Source: a bacterium 1xD8-48
GTDB lineage: Bacteria; Bacillota; Clostridia; Lachnospirales; Lachnospiraceae
Direction: 5' to 3'
NCBI GenBank assembly: GCA_009917455.1
Contig: QZDS01000028.1
Coordinates: 1 to 64,000, forward strand
DNA: 64,000 nt
Part shown: positions 54,560 through 62,868 of the stretch, in pieces
Position numbering within the stretch: the first letter of the stretch is position 1
Layout of the letters: every line of letters starts with the position of its first letter
Position numbers and translations under genes: made by a program
Notes under the pieces: model-generated
What the model saw: the letters and a program-made list of their open reading frames with translations, nothing else
Database searches by the model: none
What the model was told of the DNA's origin: nothing

Positions 54560-57500
54560 ATGGGAAGAAAGAAAATCATGACGAAGCTTCTTACATGCTT
54601 TGCGGCGGCAGCCACGGTCGCGACGGGAATCCTTGGGAGCGTCCCGCTGCCTGCAAGGGCGGCCGAAGAGGACAGTTACACGGTCACGTTTGAGGCCTAT
54701 GAAGGGATCTGTGAGACAGAAAGCATTTCCGTGCCAAAGGGGGAAAGCATCATATTGCCAGACGCATCCTATGAGGGGCATTATCTGGAAAGCTGGGTAG
54801 AAGTGACCGAAAACGGGAACGTGCATACATTTAAAGCCATAGGATGGGCCGGGAGCGAGTACACCCCGGAAAGGAGCCTGAACCTTTATGCCAACTGGAA
54901 GCCGGAACAGCAGCAGGATATTACGGCTATTTATGAGGCAAGGATCGGGGATATTCAGTATGAAGAGCTGGAAGAGGCTTTTGCCAACGCACAGGCAGGC
55001 GACACGATTATAGTCCTTAAGGACTGCGGCGTGTCAAAGACGCTTGAGGTCACTGCTGATAACATTACCTTAAAGAGTGAAGACGCGGAAAATCCGGTGA
55101 CCATCCGCAGGGAAGAGGAGTTTGCCGGTAAAAGCTATGCCAGAGACGCCGGAAACGTTCTGGTCGGGATAAGCAGCGGCAGCCTTGCCACGCAGGATAT
55201 TATCCTTGACGGAGGCGCGGTGCTGGATAAGGATTTTAACAACACCGGGCAGGTCTGGGACAGCCCCCTTGTTTATGTGAAAGGCTCTTATGCCATGGGA
55301 GCAGGGACTGTCCTTCAGAATAACTATAACACGGATTATTCTGAAAGCGCAGACAGTTCCAGGAGCGTCAGGACTGCAGGGGCGGTAGATGTCGCATGGG
55401 ACGCAAGCATGACCATGGATGGCGGCCTGATACAGGACTGCTATACATTAGGGGCGGGCGGCGGCATCCAGTCTGCCAAGACCGCGGAAGTTACGATCAC
55501 ATCGGGCACGATCCGCCACTGTGCGGCTGTATGGGGCGGGGCGCTTGGGCTCATGGGGCCTTCCGAAGCATCAGACATGGAACTGAGCGGGAACCACTCC
55601 GATTCAACAGGGGGTGCGGTGTGGTCAACATTATCCCTGGTCATGACGGACTGTGTCATTGAAGGGAACAGTTCCGGCTATGACGGTGGCGGCGTCTATA
55701 TGTCTACAGGGGGCCAGGCGAAGCTGATCCGCTGTACCCTTACCGGAAATAAAGCCCCAAGGGGCAGTGCAGTCCAGACGGGCAAAGGGGAAGGCGTACT
55801 GCCACTGGTCATCCGCGACTGCACGATTACAGGGAACCGTTCGGGGGAAAAAATCCATGCAGGGGGCACGGTCTGTTACATGAACGAGACGGGGATTATC
55901 TTATCCGGGCATATCGTCATGGAAGATAACCTTTCCGTGGGTTATGAACCCTGCGATATCCATTATTTTTACAATACAGGGGCCTCCATTCTGTTAGATG
56001 AAGATTTTGAAAGCGATTCCACCTTTGTGCTGGGCGGCTATGACACGATCAAGCCGGGCAGGGTTTTAATTGACGGGACGCTTTACCATAAGGATGCCAG
56101 CCCGGAACAGTTTGTATGGCACACAAGGAACTATCGGACGGAAAAAAGGGGAGAGAACCTTTACCTTGCGGAAGTGCCGGAGGCTTATACGGTGACTTAT
56201 GACGCGAATAACAGCTCCCCCGGATACGACAGCGTCTATTGCTCAGACCCTAATGACTATACCAGCGAAGATACCGTAACTATTATGGGTGAAGAAGAGC
56301 TTTTCCCCCTTATGGGAAACCTTGTGAAGTTCGGCTGTGACTTTGCCGGATGGAATACGGAGAAGGACGGGTCAGGGACAGGCTATGTGCCCGGACAGGA
56401 AATCAGCCTGACAGATGACCTTTACCTCTACGCACAATGGCAGGAAAAAGACCTTGTCACCCTGACTTATATCTATAATGGCGGCACGGGTGAGACGGAA
56501 AGTGAGCAGGTCATTCCCGGCACGAATACGGTATTCCCGGAGGCTTCCAGAAAGGGCTACCGCTTTAAGGGATGGTATGAAGACGAGGAACTGACTGTAT
56601 TTGCAGGAAATGCAGGGGAGAAGCATTTTGCACCCCGGCAGGACGCTTCCTATTACGCCGCATGGGAGAAAACAGAAGCAACAGTTGCTTTTGACGCAGA
56701 TGGTGGAGAGATGGAAGGCGGGGATATTACCGCAAAGATTGGCGATACCATTACCCTTCCCGGCTGTACCAAAGAAGGTTATGAATTTACGGGCTGGTAT
56801 GACGGGGAAGCCTGTGCCGGGCAGGCAGGGGAAGATTATACTGTCGCCGATGACGTTATCCTGAAAGCCCATTATGTAAGGAAAGAAGCGCCCGTATGCA
56901 CTGTTTCTTTTGATACGGACGGAGGGAAAGAAATTTTACCCATGAAAGTGGAAAAAGGAAAGGCGGTTAGGCTGCCGGAAGCAGAAAAGGCAGGATATAT
57001 TTTCCTTGGCTGGCACACAGCGAAGGAGGGCGGTACCAGAATGGACACGGAATTTACCGTGACGGAAGATACCATGCTTTACGCCCGCTGGGAAAAGGAA
57101 GACCAAAAGCCGGAGGAAAAACCGGAAGCCGCTATCACCTTTGACGCGGACGGTGGGGAGATGGAAGGCGGTGACATTACCGCAAAAGTGGGCGATATCA
57201 TTATGCTTCCTGCCTGCTCTAAGGAGGGCTATGAATTTACGGGCTGGTATGACGGGGATACCTGTGCAGGGCAGGCAGGGGAGAAATATACTGTCGCTGG
57301 TGATGTTATTCTGAAAGCGCATTATGAGAAAAAGGCGGAGATTACTTATCTCATTACCTTTGATCCCAATGGCGGAAGGAAAGCCGCACCCATAAAGGCG
57401 GCAAAAGGGGAAAAGATCACCCTGCCCGGCACGGAAAAATCCGGCTATGTTTTCCTTGGCTGGTATACGGAGAAAAAGGGCGGCATACTTCTCGGCCTTG

Positions 57501-58381
57501 CCGGTGACGAGCTGGAAGTGGAAAAAGATATGACCGTCTATGCTTTGTGGGAAAAGGAAAAAACGGGAGAGACCGGGGATAAAAACCCGGGGAATTGTAA
57601 AGTGGTATTCCACACAGAGGGCGGCACACTGAAAAACCAAACGCTCACCATTGTGAAAGGCGCAGGCCTTTATTTACCGCTCCCGGAGAAAAAGGGTTAT
57701 AATTTCACCGGCTGGTATCTGGACAAATCCCTGACGCAGTATGCAGGGGCATACAGGGATTCTTACCGTATTACAGGAGACACTGATTTTTATGCAAAAT
57801 GGGAGAAGACCAAAGAAGAGGATAAAAAAGACGACAATACAAACCAGGGCGGTACTGAAGAAACAGCGGATGCTTATACCGTAAAGTATGACGCCAATGG
57901 CGGTACGGTAAAGGAATCCTCGGCCAGAGTAACAAAGGGTAAAGGCGTAAAGCTCCCTGCCGCAGAACGGGAAGGATATGCTTTTACCGGATGGTATACG
58001 GATAAACAGATACTGGCTGGAAGGGCCGGCGCTGTTTATAAGCCGGACGGGGATATCTGCCTTTATGCAGGCTGGCAAAAGGTATCCGGCGGAAGCGGCA
58101 ATGGCGGCACTGCAGATACCGGAAATAGTTCTGATGCCAAAACAGAAACTTCTACAGCGGATACCGGTTCAGGCAGCGGCCTGGATAAAAAATCGGATAC
58201 TTCCGCAACGGGGAAATCCGGGGATACAGCAGCGGGCGTACCGGGGACAGGAACGGAAAAAGAGCCCGTGATCCAGACAGGACGCACCTCGCCGATTTAC
58301 TTTCTTGCAGCAATCGGAATGGCTGGCATTCTCTTGGCGGCGCTTTCTGTCCGTGAGGGAAAACGCAGTTCTAAGGAATAA
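54560..58381 (+). CDS. InlB-repeat surface protein with sorting signal
   Basis: This 1273-aa exported protein has a signal peptide ending near PARAAEED, one InlB/Listeria-Bacteroides-type repeat, a beta-helix region with repeated short beta motifs (about 140-520), and then many InlB-type repeats (about 540-1160, ending FTGWYDG/FLGWYTEK with Y/W motifs). A Ser/Thr/Gly-rich stretch leads to the C-terminal PVIQTGRTSP, a hydrophobic helix and a basic tail. The tail looks like a variant sorting signal, matching the class B sortase gene that follows. It is probably an ICE adhesin or mating-pair surface protein. Confidence 0.88.
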   Translation: MGRKKIMTKLLTCFAAAATVATGILGSVPLPARAAEEDSYTVTFEAYEGICETESISVPKGESIILPDASYEGHYLESWVEVTENGNVHTFKAIGWAGSEYTPERSLNLYANWKPEQQQDITAIYEARIGDIQYEELEEAFANAQAGDTIIVLKDCGVSKTLEVTADNITLKSEDAENPVTIRREEEFAGKSYARDAGNVLVGISSGSLATQDIILDGGAVLDKDFNNTGQVWDSPLVYVKGSYAMGAGTVLQNNYNTDYSESADSSRSVRTAGAVDVAWDASMTMDGGLIQDCYTLGAGGGIQSAKTAEVTITSGTIRHCAAVWGGALGLMGPSEASDMELSGNHSDSTGGAVWSTLSLVMTDCVIEGNSSGYDGGGVYMSTGGQAKLIRCTLTGNKAPRGSAVQTGKGEGVLPLVIRDCTITGNRSGEKIHAGGTVCYMNETGIILSGHIVMEDNLSVGYEPCDIHYFYNTGASILLDEDFESDSTFVLGGYDTIKPGRVLIDGTLYHKDASPEQFVWHTRNYRTEKRGENLYLAEVPEAYTVTYDANNSSPGYDSVYCSDPNDYTSEDTVTIMGEEELFPLMGNLVKFGCDFAGWNTEKDGSGTGYVPGQEISLTDDLYLYAQWQEKDLVTLTYIYNGGTGETESEQVIPGTNTVFPEASRKGYRFKGWYEDEELTVFAGNAGEKHFAPRQDASYYAAWEKTEATVAFDADGGEMEGGDITAKIGDTITLPGCTKEGYEFTGWYDGEACAGQAGEDYTVADDVILKAHYVRKEAPVCTVSFDTDGGKEILPMKVEKGKAVRLPEAEKAGYIFLGWHTAKEGGTRMDTEFTVTEDTMLYARWEKEDQKPEEKPEAAITFDADGGEMEGGDITAKVGDIIMLPACSKEGYEFTGWYDGDTCAGQAGEKYTVAGDVILKAHYEKKAEITYLITFDPNGGRKAAPIKAAKGEKITLPGTEKSGYVFLGWYTEKKGGILLGLAGDELEVEKDMTVYALWEKEKTGETGDKNPGNCKVVFHTEGGTLKNQTLTIVKGAGLYLPLPEKKGYNFTGWYLDKSLTQYAGAYRDSYRITGDTDFYAKWEKTKEEDKKDDNTNQGGTEETADAYTVKYDANGGTVKESSARVTKGKGVKLPAAEREGYAFTGWYTDKQILAGRAGAVYKPDGDICLYAGWQKVSGGSGNGGTADTGNSSDAKTETSTADTGSGSGLDKKSDTSATGKSGDTAAGVPGTGTEKEPVIQTGRTSPIYFLAAIGMAGILLAALSVREGKRSSKE

Positions 58382-58390
58382 AATTTTATT

Positions 58391-58415
58391 GCAGGGGTGT
58401 CATGCCCCTGCATTT
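58391..58415 (+). terminator. terminator between surface protein and sortase
   Basis: GCAGGGG pairs with CCCCTGC (loop of seven), followed by ATTTTG. It would reduce sortase transcription relative to the surface protein. Confidence 0.72.
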
Positions 58416-58440
58416 TGTAAGAAGGAGGCGTTATGGCAAA

Positions 58441-59322
58441 ATGAAGGATCTGACAGGGAAGCTGGGGAAACTGATTTTTCCTGATGTGGAGGAGAAAAAG
58501 GGCAGGCGGATCGTGATACAGATCGTCACAGGGCTTTCCATTGCCCTGCTCTCCATAGCCGGAATGCTTTTCTACAGCCATCAGGAAGTGAAACAACAGC
58601 AGAGATTCCGGCAGATAAAAGGGGCGGGGATTACCCTGCCGGAAATACCGGTTATGCCGATGGGCGCAGCGAGAGAAGAATCACAGGAGGGAGAAAATGG
58701 GAACGGTGTGGAGGATATGGGGGAAATTGATAAAAATGCCATAACGTTTACCTACGATTGGGATTCCCTGTTGGAAGCAAATGAGGATGTCAAAGGCTGG
58801 CTTTATCTGCCGGATACGCCCATTGACCTTCCCGTGGTCGGCACTTCCGATAATGATTACTACCTGACGCATGATTTCTGGAAACAGAAAAAGAGCACGG
58901 GCTGCCCGTTCATGGATAAGGATACCGGGCAGTGGGATTTTAACAGGACGGTTTATGCCCACAACATGGGCGGTGCCTCTGACACCATGTTCTCCCCGCT
59001 TCTAAGGTTCAAGGACGAAGACTACTTTATGGCGCACAGGCAGCTTTATTATACGCAGTGTTACGGGATAACAGCAGAATATCAGATCATGGCGGCAGTA
59101 AAATACAATGCCAAAGATACCGGGAGCTGGGATTTCCGCACAAGGAACCATGCCGATATGGAGGGCTACAACCTCTGGATGGAACAGCTTCAGGAATATG
59201 CCCTTTATTATGCGGAGCCTGACCATGCCCCGGCGGAGATACTTACCCTTTCCACATGTGACCGTTCCGAGTTCGGGAAAGACGGGAGGCTTGTCATTGT
59301 GGCGGGGAAATGTCAGCGATAG
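58441..59322 (+). CDS. class B sortase
   Basis: Sortase B covalently joins surface proteins to peptidoglycan. One membrane segment lies at about 20-40. The catalytic His is in VYAHNM, the Cys in LSTCDRSEFG and the Arg in DGRLVIVAGK. ATG 58441 follows GAAGGAGG by 12 bases; a tiny in-phase overlap MAK-stop (58433) may be a decoy or coupling signal. Its likely substrate is the surface protein upstream. Confidence 0.93.
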   Translation: MKDLTGKLGKLIFPDVEEKKGRRIVIQIVTGLSIALLSIAGMLFYSHQEVKQQQRFRQIKGAGITLPEIPVMPMGAAREESQEGENGNGVEDMGEIDKNAITFTYDWDSLLEANEDVKGWLYLPDTPIDLPVVGTSDNDYYLTHDFWKQKKSTGCPFMDKDTGQWDFNRTVYAHNMGGASDTMFSPLLRFKDEDYFMAHRQLYYTQCYGITAEYQIMAAVKYNAKDTGSWDFRTRNHADMEGYNLWMEQLQEYALYYAEPDHAPAEILTLSTCDRSEFGKDGRLVIVAGKCQR

Positions 59323-59380
59323 ATTTCCCGGAACAAAAGACCGTTCCCGGATTCTGCGCAGGATATGGGATACATAAGGG

Positions 59381-59422
59381 AAAAAGCGTTCATGGACAGT
59401 GAAAAACCATGGACGCTTTTTT
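59381..59422 (+). terminator. terminator after the sortase gene
   Basis: AAAAAGCGTTCATGG pairs with CCATGGACGCTTTTT with one G-T pair. T residues follow. Confidence 0.85.
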
Positions 59423-59496
59423 ATGGGATACAACAGGGTGATTGATAGTTTAACTATGTTCACGGATATTAAAAATAAAGAAATGAGGAAACCAGA

Positions 59497-59730
59497 GTGC
59501 AGGGAGGGAAAGGAGAAAAACAAAGGTATGCGGAAGATAAACCGGACTGCGCCTACTGCTATTTCCGTAAAAAGAAAGGCGTCTGTGGGCTGGAAAAATG
59601 CTACTACCTGCTCCCGGAAGAGCCGGAAAAGGAGGAGGGAACCTGTGAGGGCTGTCCTTATGGGAAGCATGCCCCCTGTATCGGCTTCTGCCTGTTAAAG
59701 ATCGTCCGGGAATTGAAGATAAAAGTATAG
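59497..59730 (+). CDS. cysteine-rich ICE protein, 77 aa
   Basis: This small protein has nine cysteines, in the spacing CAYC, CGLEKC, CEGC and CIGFC. They suggest one or more zinc or iron-sulfur sites. It has a Lys/Glu-rich middle. A GGAGAGG-like site lies upstream only weakly; the start at ATG 59497 is the first in the frame. It ends 20 bases before pcfB, so it may be in the same operon. The function is unknown. Confidence 0.6.
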   Translation: MQGGKGEKQRYAEDKPDCAYCYFRKKKGVCGLEKCYYLLPEEPEKEEGTCEGCPYGKHAPCIGFCLLKIVRELKIKV

Positions 59731-59750
59731 GGCAGGAAGGGGGAAGATTT

Positions 59751-60269
59751 ATGCAGGACGAGGTAAGCGAGAAGCTCATAGCGCTTTGCATCAGCGGCGG
59801 GAAGATTTCAGCGCAGATATTGAAGGACGCAATGGAAAAGGCGCTTGTCGATATGGAACGGAATAACCGGCAGGAAAGATATAATGCCCCGGCAAAGCAG
59901 AAGGAGAAAAAGCAGACGGTAAGCAGCGGAAAGCAGAGCCTTAAGAAACTTGCGGAGAACGGGGCACAGCTTTCCAACATAGAGGTCACTGACGGGAACA
60001 TCAAATCCTTTGAGAAATGCGCCCGTAAATACCATGTGCTTTACAGCCTGAAAAAGGATAAGTCGGTATCGCCGCCCCGGTATTTTGTATTCTTCCGGGC
60101 AAAGGATGTGGATTCCATCACTGCCGCCTTCAAGGAGTATACAGGCAGGACGTTAAACAAGGCGAAAAAGCCTTCCGTCCGGAAAAAGCTGGAACTGGCA
60201 AAGGAGCGCGTGGCAAAGCACAGGGAGAAGGAAAAGACGAAACACAAGGACAGGGGGCAGGAATTATGA
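59751..60269 (+). CDS. PcfB-family (DUF3801) conjugation protein
   Basis: PcfB works with PcfC at the coupling step of conjugation. The 172-aa sequence matches the family (SNIEVTDGNIKSFEKCARKYHVLYSLKKD and YFVFFRAKDVDSITAAFKEY). It overlaps the PcfC gene by four bases. Confidence 0.85.
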   Translation: MQDEVSEKLIALCISGGKISAQILKDAMEKALVDMERNNRQERYNAPAKQKEKKQTVSSGKQSLKKLAENGAQLSNIEVTDGNIKSFEKCARKYHVLYSLKKDKSVSPPRYFVFFRAKDVDSITAAFKEYTGRTLNKAKKPSVRKKLELAKERVAKHREKEKTKHKDRGQEL

Positions 60270-62209
60270 GCGGGAAGAAAGAGGGCCTGTCACTGCATGG
60301 CCTGACGGATAAAATCATGGGGGGTTTTGCAGAAAAAGTTTCCATGGCAGATAAGAAGCGTCTGCTCATGACGAATGTGCCTTACATCATTGTATTTTAC
60401 CTGACAGATAAGCTCTCATGGCTGTACCGGCACTGCATGGGAAATTCCTTTGCGGAGAGGGCAGGGGTGCTTTTCCTGAATTTCCAGATGGCGTTTGAAA
60501 ATCCGGTTCCCAGCTTCCATGCCCGTGACCTGGCAGCCGGGGTAATCGGTGCGGCCATAGTAAAAACTATGGTGTACCTGAAAGGAAAAAATGCGAAGAA
60601 ATACCGGCAGGGCGTGGAGTACGGTTCCGCAAGGTGGGGAAATGGGAAAGATATCGCACCGTTTATCGATCCGGTGTTCGACAACAATATCCTTTTTACC
60701 CAGACGGAGCGGCTCACCATGAATGGAAGGCCGAAAAAGCCAAAGTACGCAAGGAATAAGAACGTGGTGGTGATCGGCGGCTCCGGTTCCGGCAAGACCC
60801 GGTTCTATGTCAAGCCCCAGCTCATGCAGATGCCCTCAAATGTCAGCTTCGTGACCACTGATCCGAAAGGTACCATCCTGCTCGAATGCGGAAAAATGTT
60901 AAGCAGGGGCACGCCGAAGATGAAAAACGGGAAACCGGTCAGGGATAAAAACGGGAGGGTGGTTTACGAACCTTACCGGATCAAGGTGCTGAATACCATT
61001 AATTTCAAGAAAAGCATGCACTATAACCCCTTCCGGTATATCCGTTCCGAAAAGGATATTTTAAAGCTGGTGAATACCATTATCGCCAACACGAAAGGGG
61101 AAGGGGAAAAATCCGCCGAAGATTTCTGGGTCAAATCCGAAAGGCTCTTATACTGTGCGCTGATCGGGTATATCTACTATGAAGCACCGGAAGAAGAGCA
61201 GAATTTCTCTACCCTGCTGGAATTCATTAACGCCTCGGAGACAAGGGAAGATGACGAGGAATTTAAAAATGCGGTGGATGAGCTGTTTGAGGAACTGGAA
61301 CAGGAGAAGCCGGAACACTTTGCGGTACGCCAATATAAAAAATTTAAGCTTGCGGCGGGCAAAACTTCAAAATCGATCTTAATTAGCTGCGGTGCAAGGC
61401 TTGCGCCATTTGACGTCGCAGAGCTTCGGGAATTGACTTCCTATGATGAGATGGAGCTGGATATGCTGGGCGACCAAAGGACAGCCATGTTTGTCATTAT
61501 CTCCGACACGGATGACACTTTCAACTTTATCGTTGCGGTGATGTACAGCCAGCTTTTCAACCTTTTATGCGACAGGGCGGATGACGTACATGGGGGCAGG
61601 CTCCCGTACCATGTAAGGCTTTTACTCGATGAATTTGCGAATATCGGGCAGATACCAAAGTTTGACAAGCTGATCGCCACCATCAGGAGCAGGGAAATCT
61701 CTGCCTCTATTATTCTGCAGTCGCAGAGCCAGCTAAAGACGATCTACAAGGATGCCAGCGAGACTATTTTAGGGAATTGTGACAGCATGTTATTCCTTGG
61801 CGGGAAGGAGAGCACCACCCTGAAGGAGATTTCAGAGACTTTAGGGCGTGAGACCATTGACTTGTACAATACTTCCGACACCAGGGGGCAGAGCCGCTCT
61901 TATGGCATAAATTTTCAAAAGGTCGGAAAGGAACTTATGAGCAGGGATGAGCTTGCAGTCATGGACGGGGATAAATGTATCCTGCAGCTCCGCGGGGTGC
62001 GTCCATTTTTGAGCAATAAGTTCGACATCACCAGCCACAAGCGGTATAAGGAACTGTCAGACTATGACAGGAAGAACACCTTTGACGTGGAAGGGTACCT
62101 GGAACACAGGCTGAAATTGCGGGTAGATGAGGAGTTTGAATTGATTGAGGTGGAAGAAACCGCAGGGGATACGGAAAATACAGGAAATGCGGCGGAAACA
62201 GAAGGATAA
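60266..62209 (+). CDS. VirD4/PcfC-type coupling ATPase
   Basis: This 647-aa coupling protein recruits the relaxosome to the T4SS. Two membrane segments occur near 50 and 90, then the Walker A in IGGSGSGKTRFYVKPQLM, the motif VTTDPKGTILLECG, and the Walker B in LLLDEFANIGQIPKF. The C-terminus is acidic. It is in the ATGA-coupled operon with pcfB. Confidence 0.94.
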   Translation: MSGKKEGLSLHGLTDKIMGGFAEKVSMADKKRLLMTNVPYIIVFYLTDKLSWLYRHCMGNSFAERAGVLFLNFQMAFENPVPSFHARDLAAGVIGAAIVKTMVYLKGKNAKKYRQGVEYGSARWGNGKDIAPFIDPVFDNNILFTQTERLTMNGRPKKPKYARNKNVVVIGGSGSGKTRFYVKPQLMQMPSNVSFVTTDPKGTILLECGKMLSRGTPKMKNGKPVRDKNGRVVYEPYRIKVLNTINFKKSMHYNPFRYIRSEKDILKLVNTIIANTKGEGEKSAEDFWVKSERLLYCALIGYIYYEAPEEEQNFSTLLEFINASETREDDEEFKNAVDELFEELEQEKPEHFAVRQYKKFKLAAGKTSKSILISCGARLAPFDVAELRELTSYDEMELDMLGDQRTAMFVIISDTDDTFNFIVAVMYSQLFNLLCDRADDVHGGRLPYHVRLLLDEFANIGQIPKFDKLIATIRSREISASIILQSQSQLKTIYKDASETILGNCDSMLFLGGKESTTLKEISETLGRETIDLYNTSDTRGQSRSYGINFQKVGKELMSRDELAVMDGDKCILQLRGVRPFLSNKFDITSHKRYKELSDYDRKNTFDVEGYLEHRLKLRVDEEFELIEVEETAGDTENTGNAAETEG

Positions 62210-62326
62210 GGCGGCATGACAGGGCACTCACTGTACAGGAAACAGCGCCCTTTTTTAATACCGCAAAATAAAATTAATATGAGCAGGGGGTGAGGCAGAA
62301 TTTTTTTTGCAGACAGGAGGGAGATT

Positions 62327-62689
62327 ATGGCAGGAAACAATGCAAAAAAGGAAAGGGCAGGCACAAAGGGTTTGACTTTTACAGTGGCAGAATGTGGGGA
62401 GTTCCACAGCCTTGGGGAATGCCATGAGGGGATCGGTACACTGGAAGAGGCGGTTTCCATCTACCGGAATATCCCGCCGGGGCGTATGAACGGGGTCCCG
62501 TCCATTGGGATCAGGATTCATAAGGCGGGGGAGCCGGAAAGTGAGGACTTGGTGCTTGACCTTGTTTCGGGCAGGGCGATCAATACCGGGCTGATCCGCT
62601 ATGTGCCGGAAGCTGACAGCAATCCTTTCGTGTGGGAGGCGGTACAGGAACTGATAAAAATATTCCCGGAAAAAGAGGTTTTTGACTGA
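62327..62689 (+). CDS. ICE protein with LPD/YodL-like domain
   Basis: This 120-aa protein has a motif YRNIPPGRMNGVPSIGIRIH, which recalls the large-polyvalent-protein-associated (LPD28 or YodL) domains in ICE and phage proteins. The family name is from memory. GGAGGGAG precedes ATG 62327. It is of unknown role. Confidence 0.6.
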   Translation: MAGNNAKKERAGTKGLTFTVAECGEFHSLGECHEGIGTLEEAVSIYRNIPPGRMNGVPSIGIRIHKAGEPESEDLVLDLVSGRAINTGLIRYVPEADSNPFVWEAVQELIKIFPEKEVFD

Positions 62690-62830
62690 AACATAAAAGA
62701 CATGACGGTGAAGGGGATGGAAAATGGTAAGGGATAATACTTTTAACCGGATACGCGCGCCTGACAGAGGCGGATGGATAAAGCGTAACTGGATATTGTG
62801 TGCTGTAAAAGCAATACAGCATGACAGGCT

Positions 62831-62855
62831 GCGGCAGGATACCTGCTGCTTTTTT
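62831..62855 (+). terminator. terminator before the methyltransferase gene
   Basis: GCGGCAGG pairs with CCTGCTGC (one G-T pair) with a three-base loop, followed by six T residues. A 58-codon frame at 62724-62900 runs through it and was not called. Confidence 0.8.
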
Positions 62856-62868
62856 ACGGGAGGTGGTT

